Shown: one piece after another, positions 35,901-47,879 of the stretch
Position numbering within the stretch: the stretch's first letter is position 1
Layout of the letters: the number at the start of each line of letters is the position of its first letter
Assembly: GCA_008638375.1 (NCBI GenBank)
Contig: CM018048.1
Span: 8,582,441 to 8,646,440, forward strand
Direction: 5' to 3'
Source: Nyssa sinensis
Taxonomy: Eukaryota > Streptophyta > Magnoliopsida > Cornales > Nyssaceae
Length of the DNA: 64,000 bases
Made by a program: the position numbers and the translations under genes
Notes under the pieces: generated by a model
The model's input: the letters and a program-made list of their open reading frames with translations, nothing else
The model's database searches: none
What the model was told of the DNA's origin: nothing

Positions 35901-37054
35901 GTATAACAACCAGAAGGTTTCTTGGTAGAAGGAGAGGAGTGCAAAGTGTATCATTTGAAGAAAGCTTTGTACGGCTTAAAGCAGGCACCAAGGGCTTGGA
36001 ATGCATGCATTGATAGTTTTCTTCATCGGAGTGGCTTCACCAGATGTCCATATGAGCATGCCGTCTACATGAAGAAGAACTATCAGGGCGAATCTCTAAT
36101 CATTTTCCTTTATGTTGATGATTTACTCTACATAGGAAATAGTGCTGAAATGATCACTGAGTTTAAGCAATCCATGTTCAAGGAGTTCGAGATGACAGAT
36201 AATGGATTGATGTCCTACTTCCTGGGTATTGAAGTAAAGCAGCAAGATGATGGGATTTTTATATCTCAAAAGAAGTATATAAAAGAGATCTTGGAGAAAT
36301 TCAAAATAGAAGGTTGTAATCCTGTAAACACCCTAGTGTCAACAGGCACGAAGTTGTCAAAAGAAGGAGACAGAGAAGTTGTCGAACCAACTCTTTACAA
36401 GAGCTTAGTTGGTAGCCTGAGGTACTTGACAATCACAAGGCCAGATATTGTTTATGGAGTTGGGCTTGTGAGTCGATACATAGAGACACCTAAGAAGCCT
36501 CATTGGCTAGCTGCAAAAAGGATCCTGAGGTATATTAAAGGCACACTCAATCTTGGTCTTTTCTATACTTATGGTGAAAATGCACAGTTAGTTGGATATT
36601 CGGATAATGATTGGGGAGGTGACCAAGATGAGAGGAAAAGCACTACTGGCTATGTCTTCTATCTTGGGTTTACAGCGTTTTCTTGGACATCCAAGAAATA
36701 AGGAATTGTTGCTTTATCTTCATGCGAAGCCGAGTATATAGTAGTTTCATTCACTGTTTGTGAAGCGAGATAGCTGAGAAATGTTTTGAAGGAATTGAAT
36801 CATCCACAAAAGAATCTACAGTGATATACATGGATAACAAATCAGTTATAAAGCTCGCGAAGAATCCTGTGCAACATGGAAGGAGCAAACACATCGATAC
36901 TCGGTTTCACTTTCTCAGGGACCATGTAAAGCAGAAGACCATGGAGTTGAAGTACTGCCATACCATGGAGCAAGCAGCTGATATTTTTACAAAGCCATTG
37001 TCAATTGAATCTTTCAGCAAACTAAGAGATATGCTCGGCATGAGGACGTTTTGA
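32934..37054 (+). pseudogene. Copia gag-pol polyprotein, inactivated
   Basis: One long frame from ATG 32934 (MANTLQQLPKLSKDNYKSW). Gag carries a UBN2-type region and a zinc knuckle near 33750 whose second Cys is Tyr (CYNYEKFGHYASDC). The protease motif DSGAS lies near 33918. Integrase has the HHCC finger (CEGCILGK), the D of AHTDICGP, a D before GGEY and the E of PQQNGIVERKN. RT shows [11 protein letters not shown] and YVDD (36111-36122). RNase H includes SSCEAEY, and the protein ends TKPLSIESFSKLRDMLGMRTF at 37054. In-frame stops lie at 33288, 33420, 33648, 34695, 35274, 35904, 36699 and 36771, and a frameshift falls between 36780 and 36821. Several stops are what CAA/CGA-to-TAA/TGA changes would give. 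Confidence 0.95.
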
Positions 37055-37066
37055 TTTGAGGGGGCG

Positions 37067-37362
37067 TGTTGGAAGTGGTCAAAGAAAAACCGTCAAATCT
37101 GGTGGAATAAATGTGTGGCTACTGAGCTTCTAAGCTGATGGAATAAATAAGGACCCTTGGGTTCTGAACGTAGAGTAATTTTGAACTTTATTGCTCTGTT
37201 AAAAGTCTTAAAGTAGAGAGCCTTGTATTTTATTTTCATTGCCTATATATAGGGCTTATTTCCTTGCGGTTTGATATATATGAAAAGAGTTGTTGAGCTC
37301 TCATTTTCTTGAGCAGAGTGTAGAGAGAAAAACAGGGCTTAGTTTGAAAACTTTTTCCTGCA
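37067..37362 (+). repeat. Copia 3' LTR
   Basis: 296 bp, beginning TGTTGGAAGTGG and ending TTTTTCCTGCA, preceded by the polypurine tract GAGGGGGCG (37058-37066). It differs from the 5' LTR at about 10 positions. Confidence 0.97.
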
Positions 37363-38949
37363 GTCCGGACAAATTATTGCGAGAAAGATCCATGATTTGA
37401 ATGCTTTTTAAGTTTCTCAAAGATAAAGGAATTGTTCCTTCAAAAGAGTTACCTTCCATGTGGAGGGATTCCAACATCAGACAATTGCCAAGAGTGCTTG
37501 GAATTTCACTGGATAGTTTGTTTTCTGAAATATCCAGTGACACAAGATCTTTCAGGTTACCCACTTGTGATGGTAATGGTCCTGTTAAATAGTTTTGAGC
37601 TAAGATGAGGCCAATTGAGAGGGAAGAAAGACTGATAACTTGCTCGGGTATGGCACCAGTGAGGTGATTTCACTCAAGATACAATTCTTGCAATTTACTG
37701 CAATTACTTAAAGAAACAGGTACGCTTTCCTCTAGCATATTTTCTTGAAGATTAAGAATGCGTAATCCAGTAATGTTGCCAATAGAGTTTAGAATTTTTC
37801 CTAAGATGTTATTTGTGAAAAGGTAGAGTTCTTGCAACTGGGTAAGTTTTCCAATGGAATCAGGAATACTACCTGTGATCATGTTAGTATCTACTGTAAA
37901 GTAGCTTAGGCTGACAAGGTTCTCAATCTCCTGAGGTATGCTTCCTGATATGTAGTTCTGATCCAGCCATACTGATGTGAGCTTGGTGGTGAGATTTGCA
38001 ATGGAATTGGGTAGCATGCCTTTGATTTGAATTCTAGTTAAACTCAGTATTCTTAGATTGGTGCAATTGGTTAAGGTAGAGATGAAAGAGATGTTGTTGG
38101 CTTCATCAATTCCAAGTGGGTTACCACCAAAATGTAACTCTTGGAGTTCTTGAAGGATTCCCAAATTCAGTGGCATTGGCCCAGTAAAATCATTCTCCTA
38201 CACTAATTTTTACTAGTCCTGAAGCATTAGTAAATGATGCTGGAATGGAACCGAAAAATTGGTTTAAATCAGTTAGAAATAAATTGAGCTTTGGAAGATT
38301 CAGGCCTAAATTAGAAGGAAGACGCCCGGATAGCAGATTATTTATTATAGAAAATGTTTGAATGGATGAGATGTTGTATAGCTGTTCAGGAACCATACCG
38401 GACAGTTTATTTGAGGACAACTTAAAGAATTGTAAGTTGGAGAGCCGTTCAAGCTCAGTAGGAATAGTTCCATCTATACTCTTTCTGGACAGATCAAGTA
38501 TTTGAAGAGAGGAGAGGTTCCCCAAGGAAGGTGGAATTTTTCCAAAGAAATGGTTTCTGGAAATTTTTGAGTGCATAGAGCTTAGACAAAGTCCCCAACT
38601 CGACAAGAATATTTCCTTCAAGATTGTTTCACTTACTTCGACCACCTGAAGCTCTGAACAGAGAGTCAGATTGATTGGAAGTTTAACTTGGAAGGAGTTA
38701 TTGGCAAAACGGAGATATTGTAGGCAAAACAATCTGCCTATCTCTTGAGGGATTGTGCCATGGAGAAATGATGAGAAGAATTGTTCCATGAGAAGGATCT
38801 TCTTTTACTAGATTCTTGATGGCAATCAAAGCTTGCTGGTCTGTCTCATTTGTGAAACTTGAAGTGACTGAGGCAACTGATCCAACAGAGTCCACGAGAA
38901 AGATAACGAAAGAGAGAAAGAAAGATGAACCTGCACGCCTGAGAAGCAT
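37363..38949 (-). pseudogene. LRR-XII receptor kinase pseudogene 2, 5' part (ectodomain)
   Basis: Reads from ATG 38949 leftwards: signal-peptide-like MLLRRAGSSFFLSFVIFLVD, then TNETDQQALIAIKNLVKED. Compared with copy 1, about 145 bp holding the LRRNT cap and first LRR are deleted near 38765. The LRRs that follow carry two compensating frame changes (about 38560-38640), a 2-bp deletion near 38195 that truncates the frame, and a TGA within an LRR near 37670. LRRs continue in pieces to 37368, where the Copia element interrupts. It is closely similar to pseudogene 1 in coding and upstream sequence, in inverted orientation. No function is possible. Confidence 0.92.
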
Positions 38950-39060
38950 CTTTGTGAACTCCAGTTGGTGGAAAAAGGAGATGATGAGCTTTTACACTTG
39001 AAGTCATAGACAAAAAGTTATATAATACTGATCCTCCATTGTTCATTAGTGTTAGGATCT
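38950..39060 (-). promoter_or_regulatory. 5' UTR / core promoter remnant of RLK pseudogene 2
   Basis: On the minus strand it shows GGATCAGTATTATATAAC (TATA-like), AAGCTCATCATCTCC and AACTGGAGTTCACAAAG directly before the ATG. The same blocks precede copy 1 at 12690-12798. Confidence 0.5.
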
Positions 39061-39870
39061 AAGATATGGACTGCTTATTCTGCTTGTTCACACTTTAGAT
39101 AGTATGTAGAAAAATGACATTTATATAAAAAAAAATTCATGGAGTAATTAATAAAATAATTTATTTGCTTTCGGCAGGTCATCATTGTATTGGCTCTATC
39201 TTTTCTTTTCGAAGATGTAATGCTGTGTTTTGACGGTGATCTTGATGTTGGACCATATATCTAATTCAAATGGAATGAAGTTGAGATGTGAACTTGATGG
39301 TAGAACATAAAGTCTCTATAACCATTTGTTGGCGCCTCCATATCATTCATTGAGGCCGTTTATTTTTAAATTATTTTTAAATATTAATATAAATTTTTTT
39401 TATGTCATTAGATATAGTAATTTTGATTAAGTTCAAACTCTATTAATAAAAAAAAGCAGTGATATTTTTTTTTTCTTAAAAAAGACAGAATTAAAAAAAA
39501 AATGTTAGTGACCGTATAAAAAAAGAGATTAAATTTAATACAGTTCATCAGCATCATGTAATAATGAAACAACACATTAAGAAGTTTTGTTTGTATTTAT
39601 ATAAACAACACTTCAAGTAAATAATTATAGTTTAATCTCTAAAAAAATTACCTTAAAAATTATCGAATGAAAATTGCAATACATTATGATATCAAAACAA
39701 CTTAAAAAAGCATAACACCAAAAGTTTGAGAAAAACAGTACTCTTTATATAGACTTCATAAACCTATCTCCTTCATTAATGGTGTTTCCAAAAATTCAAA
39801 AAAAAAAAAATTTAAACAAAAAACAACTAAGAGGAAGGCGAGGTCAGTAAATGAAGTTAAAACACTATCA
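39061..39870. other. Intergenic, no gene seen
   Basis: AT-rich sequence with A/T homopolymers. No recognisable coding, RNA or transposon signal. Confidence 0.5.
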
Positions 39871-40399
39871 ACAATTAGCAACTTTAAAATATGTGTGTGC
39901 ACTTGCACATGATTGTTAAGAACAAATTGAAGTCCCAGTTACGAATAGAACATTGTAAAGGTTAGTGTCCTTATCCACAAGGTAAAATACGTGCGTCAAG
40001 AGTACGACAGTAGCAAAGGCAAACAACGGAATATGCATTTTATTTCACACTTGTCTCCCACTCGGTCTTTTTCATCCTTCAACAAATATATCTTGCCGAA
40101 AGTTCTTATTTCATCCAAAAACTTCCTGTATATCTATCTAGATTATACGACATTGCTATATAGACCATTCTATTTGTTTCTAAGATTTCGCACATCTCCT
40201 AACATCAAGATTTTTAAAACCTTGGTGGCATGTTCTACTTTAGAATATGTTTGCAAATAAAAATACCTCAAGGAAGTTAAGACAAATGAAAAAGGACAAA
40301 ATTCACATAAGTAGATGCGCACACATATTTTAAAGTTGCTAATTGTTGTAAACGTTAGTGTCCTTATCCACAGGGTAAAATACGTGCTTCAAGAGTACC
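39871..40399 (+). repeat. Paired inverted (30 bp) and direct (46 bp) repeats
   Basis: 39871-39900 (ACAATTAGCAACTTTAAAAT...) is the reverse complement of 40317-40346 with about one mismatch. Separately, 39961-40006 (GTTAGTGTCCTTATCCACA...) recurs in direct orientation at 40354-40399 with two mismatches. On the right, the inverted arm and the direct copy nearly abut; on the left they are 60 bp apart. The origin is unclear. Confidence 0.8.
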
Positions 40400-43318
40400 A
40401 GATCCTTTAACTACAAGAACTAAAAAAATTTTTATGGCAAGCGGCTGATTAATTAATTAGTCTTTAATCTAATGAAATGTACCTTCTCTTTCCCATTAAA
40501 ACTTCTAATCAGTTTTCACAATCCTTCAACCAAACTCCCAAAACTTAGACAACCTTCAAATGACTCCAAACAACTAAAATTCCAAGAAACTCCAAATTGA
40601 TCTACCCTAAAACCTCAAAAGCTACAGTTTGGGGTATCAATCAGCCTAATCAAAAGTATATAGCATCTGAGTCCACTGAACCACTAAAATGGGATTGGAT
40701 TTCTTGGGATTCAAAATTGGTTAACATGTTCATATACATTTCTTTTAACATTTACTTCCGATGGCTTATTATTTATATGTTCTTGACAATATTAACATAT
40801 TTTATATACATTACTTTTAACATTTACTTCACATGGCTTATATACAATTCATACAAATAAATTTAAATGAATTGTCCTTAATCTCATTGAAAACAAAACA
40901 AGATAACATGTCGAGAACATTAAAATATAAACTGGTTTAGCTAAAGTGATTACCCTAACAATGTAGTTCCAACCAATCCATGGCATATTTAAATGATACT
41001 TAAACATAAGCATTAGTTTATATCTCCTTCCAACCAATAACATGTTTTGTTAACAATTCTTTTGTCATTTACTTCCCATGCGTTATATGCAATTCAAGTG
41101 AGAAGATTCATAAGAACATGATTGATCTCATCGAAGAATGGAACACGACATAGTAAAGAATAATATATAAAATTGTTTGAATCAGAAAATTTTAGACCCA
41201 TGCAGTTTCCATTTGTTCTTGCACAAAATAGGACTTGCAGCATGAGATTCTATATTTTGATCTGTAATTAACAAGTAACATGTGAAATTAAATCTGGAAA
41301 CAAGTTGTAGGACTTGCATCATGAGATTCTATATTTTGATCTATAATTAATAAGTAACATGTGAAATTAAATCTGAAAACAAGTTATGAAAATTGAAGGA
41401 TGGGTCAACTCCCAACATTGACACACAGAGAAATAAGAAACTCACAAAATGCACAACTTACAAGAATTCATAAAAATAGCTGAAATGAGGAGGACAATAT
41501 ACTCTAATAGGTATACTTGTTGTCCCTTTTCCGGTCCCAATAGAAGCAAATCTCCAACGTACAATTAGTCACTACTGCAGTAAATCTTCTCATGATTTCC
41601 TTACCAACCCCACATGCTCCATCCTCAATATTAAAATCCCTTGGCACCAGCTTTTACCGTAATAATTGTAATCCAATATATCTTTAACTCAGATGATGTA
41701 TCAAAGTTTAGATTTGAATTTGGTATCAATTTAAAATCAAGTAAACTTAAAACATACTTCCAAAATTTATCCAAATTCTGTTAAAAACATAATCTTGAAT
41801 TCTACATGGTAAAAAACTGGGAAAAAGAATCCAAATAGGCCAAATTCAAAATGAAAATTTTACTAAATCATCACATGGCCATCACATTTAATCCTTTTGT
41901 AAAGAAAAATAACTAGTATAATGGCATTAACTTTATTGGTACCCTTTTTATATTAGTTAAACTTAGTACAAATGGTTAGTAAGAGTTTTTCCCCTTTTTC
42001 TTTTGTTTTCTTAGTTTTTTGTCGAAATTCAAATCCCTGTCTATGGTACAATATGAACATCTACCTGAATATAAACTTCAAATATTTGCCTTCCAAGGTT
42101 GCCATATGTTTTGTCATCAGTGGACATGAATTCTACAAAGTGAAGACTTACACTGTAGTTTCCATTTTGCAAACAAAACCCAAAATAAGAAAGAGAAAGA
42201 GACAGTAGAAAGTTGTGCATCCATGTACAGCTCGAAATTGTTAATAGATATAGAGAATTCTAATAATTTTAAAGAACTAATGTGTTACAAAATTATAATT
42301 TTTTGACAAGAAAATGATATGGAATTATATTTATAATCTTGGAATGACATGTATCAATATGATTAAAAACAATTGAATATTACGAAAAAATGTGAATAAG
42401 GAAAATAAAAAATTTGCTCCCAGCTAAACTACTTTATCTCATGCATTTCACATTTCTTTTAGTTTACATGAAATGTGTCAAGAAACAAAGATTGGATTTC
42501 CTAACACCAAGAGGCTTGTTTCTGTCAACATCCATCCAGAAATAATATGAAGTATTTTGCTCGGTTTCACTCACTGAATTTTGAGTATAGGGTATATAAC
42601 TTTTTGAAAATTGCATTTAATATTTCTCTAAGAACCATTTAATATTTCTTAATTGATTATTTTGCATTTCAATATTATTTTGTTTACCCAAATCATTATC
42701 TAATGATATTTCCTGATATTGGCGATATTTAAAACTATGCACAAAGAATGATAGAAATTAGGTAAAGTGATTTATACATTGACAATAAAAGTATATAGAA
42801 AAAAAAAATCGACTTGTATTAACAGTATGCAAAAAGATTACCTTGCATCTTATTGCAATGGTAATGGCATCTAAAGGTCTAAGATCAAAGTTGACACTCT
42901 CTGCTTCGTTACACTGAGATCATGACCACCATAACGTCATTTTAACACTTTTAATTTTTTTTTTTTTACAGCTTTTTAACTTATAAGTTGGTCAAATACT
43001 CAAATTAAATAAAGGGTTGTAATAGATCTATGCCTTTGTGAGGTAAAAAAATATGCCTCTTGTACTCTATTGGTGATACGAACAAGTTTTACATGTAAGA
43101 AGGGAAATAAATATATTAGAATGGAAGTCCAAGAGAATTTAAGGTATTGAACAAAGTGTACATTTTGTTCTCCCAAGTCCTAGGGAAGGCTGGAGAACAG
43201 AGTGTGGCTTTTTGTAAAAAATAAAAAAATAAGAAAGCACACATAAAATTACCGCATAGTGCATCTTGTTCTATCATCTCCTTCACCATTTGATACAATG
43301 TGGGCCTAGCTTGAAAGT
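40400..43318. other. Intergenic, no gene seen
   Basis: AT-rich. Apart from the 79-bp duplication at 41231-41389, no repeat boundary or coding frame could be supported. The frames at 40597-40860 and 41972-42208 lack any known domain. Confidence 0.5.
41231..41389 (+). repeat. 79-bp tandem duplication
   Basis: GGACTTGCAKCATGAGATTC starts at 41231 and again at 41310. The two units differ at only a few positions. Confidence 0.9.
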
Positions 43319-43499
43319 CGGGGTGTCAATTTTTGTCATGACACGACCGAATACGACACGAAGTTAACGAATTTGGGTTAAGCATAAATAGGTTTGGGTC
43401 ATAAATAGATTGATATGTATAACATAATTAATAAACATGTCGTATTTGAGTTTTAGTAGTGTCAACCCGTTTAACATGACTTAACACGTTTAATTATAA
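43319..43499. repeat. Dispersed GACACG/ACCCG-rich repeat, cut by the gap
   Basis: GGGTGTCAATTTTTGTCATG followed by GACACGACCGAATACGACACG and later GTCAACCCGTTTAACATG is a pattern common to hAT-type non-autonomous elements in plants. Similar sequence lies at 29780-29960 and 55450-55600. The other end is hidden by the gap. Confidence 0.4.
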
Positions 43500-43599
43500 N
43501 NNNNNNNNNNNNNNNNNNNNNNNNNNNNNNNNNNNNNNNNNNNNNNNNNNNNNNNNNNNNNNNNNNNNNNNNNNNNNNNNNNNNNNNNNNNNNNNNNNN
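43500..43599. other. Assembly gap (100 N)
   Basis: Exactly 100 consecutive N, a conventional placeholder for a gap of unknown size. Distances across it are unreliable. Confidence 0.99.
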
Positions 43600-44448
43600 A
43601 ATATTTAAAAAAATTACTATTCATGTAGGAATATAAATAAGTCAAGTCAAATTGAGAAGTAAGTTATTTAAGTTTAATTCGTTAAAATAAATAAGTCTTA
43701 AATTGTGATCAAACTTGATTTATTTATTTCATAAATTAATTTTGAATAAATCGATTAAGGGTTAAACTTGATAGTGTACTATTAAAAAGTATTTATCAAA
43801 TAGTAAAAAAATTTAAAATTAATTCATTTATTTTATAAAATCAATTTTGATATTTTTCAAACAAGTTCCAAACATTTTATATGAGATAGAAAAGTTTATC
43901 TCTTTTTTTATATGATCTTGGTTTGAAATTCAATTTTTGAATCATTCAAGATGAATAAATTCATTAGAATGCTTCATATATCATCTTTGCCCCATCTTGA
44001 TCCTGCCTAGAATTAGCATGGCAACCCTATAAATGATGGTCGCAATCGTGTGAAAGAGTGAGAGGAAAATGTGACACAAAAAATAAATTTTTTTTGTCGT
44101 TATCATAAATTCATCTATCCTTTGTGCGCAAGGATGGATAAATTGAATGAACGAATGAGAGAGAACCAACCCCCACAGTGGCCGACACACCATAATTGGA
44201 AGAAAAAAAGTGTGAGAAAAAAACAAAGGAAAAAGAAGAATGAATGAATGAGAACTCTGGAGAAAAAAAATAAATAGAAGGATATAATATTGGGAAAAAT
44301 TATAGAAGAACTTGAAATGACCGGTCCCAGTATGGCTTCTGTTGTGTTTTTTAGTACAAGTGGCGGGCCTGAGGAATTACCGGGAAAGCCGGTTTCAGGG
44401 TTGATTCATTGAACGGGGAATGGTGTAAAAGGGGGGGAGGTGGACTCA

Positions 44449-44456
44449 ATGTATCT
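44449..44456 (+). promoter_or_regulatory. EIN3-type binding site (ATGTATCT)
   Basis: ATGTATCT is the core of the EIN3/EIL site known from the ERF1 promoter. It lies about 300 bp upstream of an EBF-like first exon (44753), where ethylene feedback control of EBF genes would need it. An 8-mer can occur by chance, so its weight comes from the context. Confidence 0.4.
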
Positions 44457-44539
44457 GAAGACTGACGCTTACCAAATTTTATATATATATATGTGTATAT
44501 ATATATATGATATATATATATTTATGACTATATATCAAC

Positions 44540-44752
44540 TGTTGTGTGACAAACACAGACAACAATTCTCCTCCACCTTCTCTGCTCTTTTCTGCCCTAC
44601 TTGTTAGGGTTTTGGTTGATCTCGTTTCTTCCATTTCTTTAATGCAACCAGTTCTCAAAGATCTATACAGATATTTGATTTGTTCGCTTGTTTTTGGTGA
44701 TCGATCTGATCTTTTTTGCTCTTGATCGGGGGTTTTCTTTTGAGACACAGGC
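44540..44752 (+). promoter_or_regulatory. Putative 5' UTR of an EBF1/2-like gene
   Basis: Pyrimidine-rich leader (TTCTCCTCCACCTTCTCTGC, TTAGGGTTTTGG, TTGATCTCG) directly before the ATG, and AT-rich TATA-like repeats at 44480-44530. This composition differs sharply from the surrounding AT-rich intergenic DNA. Confidence 0.45.
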
Positions 44753-44777
44753 ATGCCGGCTCTCGTCAATTACAGTG
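44753..44777 (+). pseudogene. Orphan first exon, EIN3-binding F-box protein (EBF1/2)-like
   Basis: ATG at 44753 encodes MPALVNYS plus one base of a Gly codon and ends at a strong donor (AGTG/GTAAGC at 44778). From memory of the family, many eudicot EBF1/EBF2 proteins begin MPALVNYSG and have a short first exon. EBF proteins are SCF subunits that send EIN3/EIL1 for degradation in ethylene signalling. No second exon (F-box and LRRs) appears before the CNL gene. About 110 bp on, the sequence turns into a GATCGGAT-rich repeat (44900-45070). It is either a captured 5' end or a gene broken by insertion. The peptide is short, so the identity is tentative. Confidence 0.45.
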
Positions 44778-44889
44778 GTAAGCTCTGGAATTCCTTCTTT
44801 GTTTTTTTTTTCTTCCATAAATTCAAACTCAAAGATTGTTTTAAATTTTCTCATTATTTTGCCACTGTGATATAATATATATATATATA

Positions 44890-45080
44890 TATATAAACGC
44901 ATCGGATCGATAACGGATCGGATTAGTTTATATCATATCAGATCCGTTTATATTTGAGATAATCCTACTCGGATCAGATCGGATTACGGATCACGGATCA
45001 CTTTTCCTACCATCATATTTGAACTTAACAGATCAGATCTTGGATATCAAGATCTGATTCATTGACAGCCATAGGTGAGA
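44890..45080. repeat. GATCGGAT-rich dispersed repeat
   Basis: Repeated CGGATC / GATCGGAT / GATCAGATC words in both orientations, ending in ATTGACAGCCATAGG. It looks like a transposon remnant inside what would be the first intron of the EBF-like fragment. Confidence 0.4.
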
Positions 45081-45112
45081 GGGTAGGAAACAAAAGTGGG
45101 AACTAAGGCAAA

Positions 45113-45682
45113 AATTAAGAGCTTGTTTGGAAGTTTTAGAGAAAAGAAAAAAAAATAGAAGAAATAAAAGAAGTATTCACCTCCACTTTATTTGAATTTC
45201 AGAAATGAAGGAAACAAATTATTATTTCTTATTTAAATAGTGAGTAAAAATAAGAAGAAAGTAAATATAAATTAGTTTGACAATCATTTTTTTATTTAAC
45301 AATTGTCCTAATGTTTTTACTCATACATTTAAAAGCATTTTTAATATTTTAAAAAAATCATTAAACTAACTTTTTTTTTTCTCTTCAAATTTTTTCACTT
45401 TTGGAGATAAATAAGAAATTAACAAATCTAATCACTCAAATTATTTCTCCTAATCTTCTCATTTTTTCCTATCATAAAAATTCAATGAAAGAAAGTGAAT
45501 TTTTTCTTCTCTTTCCAGATCATTCCATTCAAAGAAGCAGTAACATTTTTTATTTTTCTTCATGTTACATTTCATTTGTTTTCTTTATACTATTTGAATG
45601 AGAGGAAAATTGGAAAAATATTATGGAAATCACTTTCCATTGACCTGTTTTCTCTCATTCATTTCACCAAACACACAACATA
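45113..45682. mobile_element. Possible MITE with GTGTTTGG-type inverted ends
   Basis: The left end GAGCTTGTTTGGAAGTTTTAGAG resembles the reverse complement of the right end (CTCTCATTCATTTCACCAAACAC). About 570 bp, AT-rich, no ORF with a known domain. Ends and target duplication were not resolved. Confidence 0.45.
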
Positions 45683-47023
45683 AATAATTGTACTAAATAT
45701 ATGACATCAAATCCCACTTTCCTCTGAATAGACAATGAAATTTGTTTTGCCTGCTGCGGCACTTTATGACGGAGAAGCTTTTAAATAGAATCTTTGCATT
45801 TGCTAGTTTAAATTGCATGTCTGATATGTGGTGACGTGATCATTGCGATCATGGAATATCAATTTTTTTTTTGGCACAGAAAATAGGTATCCAAACAGTG
45901 AGATATAGACTATGAGAATCGAATCTGCGAGTTACGAGCAATCCTTACTCCACTTCTCACTCTCTTTGGGATTCATGCAATATCATTGAAATGGGTCACC
46001 TTACGAAGTACAAAATGTAAAAAAAAGGTGAAAAAAAAATATTTGGTATAATGGTTTAGTTTATCGAATAATATGTCAATGATATTTTTATAATTAGTAG
46101 ATGAGTTTGTAATTTTATCTAAATTTTAAAAAAGAGTTATAATGAATGATGTCATTTGATAAATTAATCAGGTGTACAAATATTACTTAAAAACAAATAT
46201 TGAGTATGTTTAATATTCAAAAAAATATAAAATTTACTAAGAAAAGAGAAATATTCTTAGAACTAAATTTCATATTATTGATAATGAAATATCTTGTCCA
46301 ATGATATTATTAAATTTTTTTTTATAAATAATTTTCAAGTTTTTACAAGAGACAAAAAAAGAGAGAGAGTTTGTAGAAATTTAAATAACAAATTTAAGTT
46401 AAGCTCAAATATATGAAGAAAAAAATGTCTTACAATGATAAGTTAAGCTAAGTTTTTATATAGAAAATAGGTAATCTTAGAAACAAACTCATTGATGTTT
46501 TGATTCCACGCTACTTTGAATCAAACATGAATGTTTCTAATTTTTTTTTTTTTTTGTTTTGGACACATGTTGAGGTCATTTTTGTCAAGAATTAATCTAA
46601 CATTTGTTTTTCAAATTATGATTGTTGCAATTATGGATAAATTGGATGTGTTTAGACCAAATAATAATTTTAAAAATAATCTAACATGAATGTTCCTTAA
46701 TTACTCTCTTGACGTTTAGATGATGAAAATTTTAGCATGCATAATTTTAAAATTAAGTTTTCAATAGTTAAAGCTCCACAAGATTTTGCTTCAAACAAGG
46801 CTTTTTTGTATATAAAGAATTCTTTAGTCGTTGGCCATTTGATGCATGACAATAAAGCAAACTCCAAATAATCATTTATAAACCGAGTAATGTTTTTTAA
46901 TGTTAAAATAGATATATAGTAATAGAAGTCATTGGTAGAAGAGTAATGAAAATTTACCTTTTCAAATGTCTCCCCTGATTGGAGATGCTTTGTACTAGTG
47001 TTAAAGTTGTTCCTTAAGAGGGT
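45683..47023. other. Intergenic, no gene seen
   Basis: AT-rich with A/T runs. No coding or RNA signal recognised. Confidence 0.5.
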
Positions 47024-47381
47024 GTTTGGCCCAACAATGGACGGCTGAAAATAACGATAGAGAAGAAAACTTTATCTTTTATACAAACAGATCCACTTTA
47101 CTATATCTTTTATTCTCTGCACTTTTCCTTTACTTCTCGGATGCGCTATTGATTACTGTTTCCTTTGCTTTATCTTTTATTCTTTTATATTCAATGTTGT
47201 TTGGCCCAGCAATGGACGGCGGGAAATAACGATAGAGAAGGAAGGCTTTATCTTTTATCTTTTATGCAAACAGATCCACTTTACTTTATCTTTTATTCTC
47301 TGCACTTTTCCTTTACTTCTTGGATGCGCTATTGATTACTGTTTCCTTTACTTTATCTTTTATTCTTTTATATTCAATGTG
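47024..47381 (+). repeat. 175-bp tandem duplication
   Basis: GTTTGGCCCARCAATGGACGGC begins at 47024 and again at 47199, and the units are nearly identical through TTTTATATTCAATGT. The second unit has a small internal TATCTTT duplication. A diverged third copy of the middle part lies at 49835-49910, upstream of the CNL gene. Confidence 0.92.
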
Positions 47382-47879
47382 TGTGTTTCTCAACACACTC
47401 CTTGAGAGTTGTATTTTTACATTAGAGATATTTTTTTTACATATTTTGTTACGCACTTTAATACTATAAATCTTAGAGCTCGATTCTTTATTTTAGAGTT
47501 TATATTCTATATAATTCTTACTTCACAAAGGTGGTTAGTTGTGAACGTTGCATCTAAGATAGCATTTTAGGAAGACTTTTATCACCTTAATAGTAAGTAT
47601 GGTGTGGATTTGAAAGAGATCAAATCCTTAAAGCTATTTAAGTTTAACAATTCCTTTCTAGTTATTTAGATTAATTAATTAAAAAATTAAATTGATACTG
47701 GTTGCATTACTCTATGAAATAATTAATTAATTTTAAGTAATTAATTATAATGATAAATTATCTCATTTTTTAATAGTATAGGATTATTCATTGAGAAATA
47801 GAACATCAACTTTAAAACGGGTCATCCCAAAAATATCTTTAAAAACAAGCATCTCGGTGTACTCTCATCTCGGTACACA
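47382..47879. other. Intergenic, no gene seen
   Basis: AT-rich. Nothing recognised. Confidence 0.45.

Larger units (their letters stand above)
32576..37362 (+). mobile_element. Complete but mutated Ty1/copia retrotransposon, 4,787 bp
   Basis: Both LTRs are 296 bp (32576-32871 and 37067-37362). The element begins TGTTGG, ends CCTGCA, and has an exact 5-bp target duplication GTCCG (32571-32575 and 37363-37367). A tRNA-iMet primer site follows the 5' LTR and a purine tract precedes the 3' LTR. The domain order gag, protease, integrase, RT, RNase H defines Ty1/copia. It lies antisense to RLK pseudogene 2. I count about 10 differences between the LTRs by eye, so the insertion is not recent. Eight in-frame stops and a frameshift prevent it making its own proteins. 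Confidence 0.97.
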
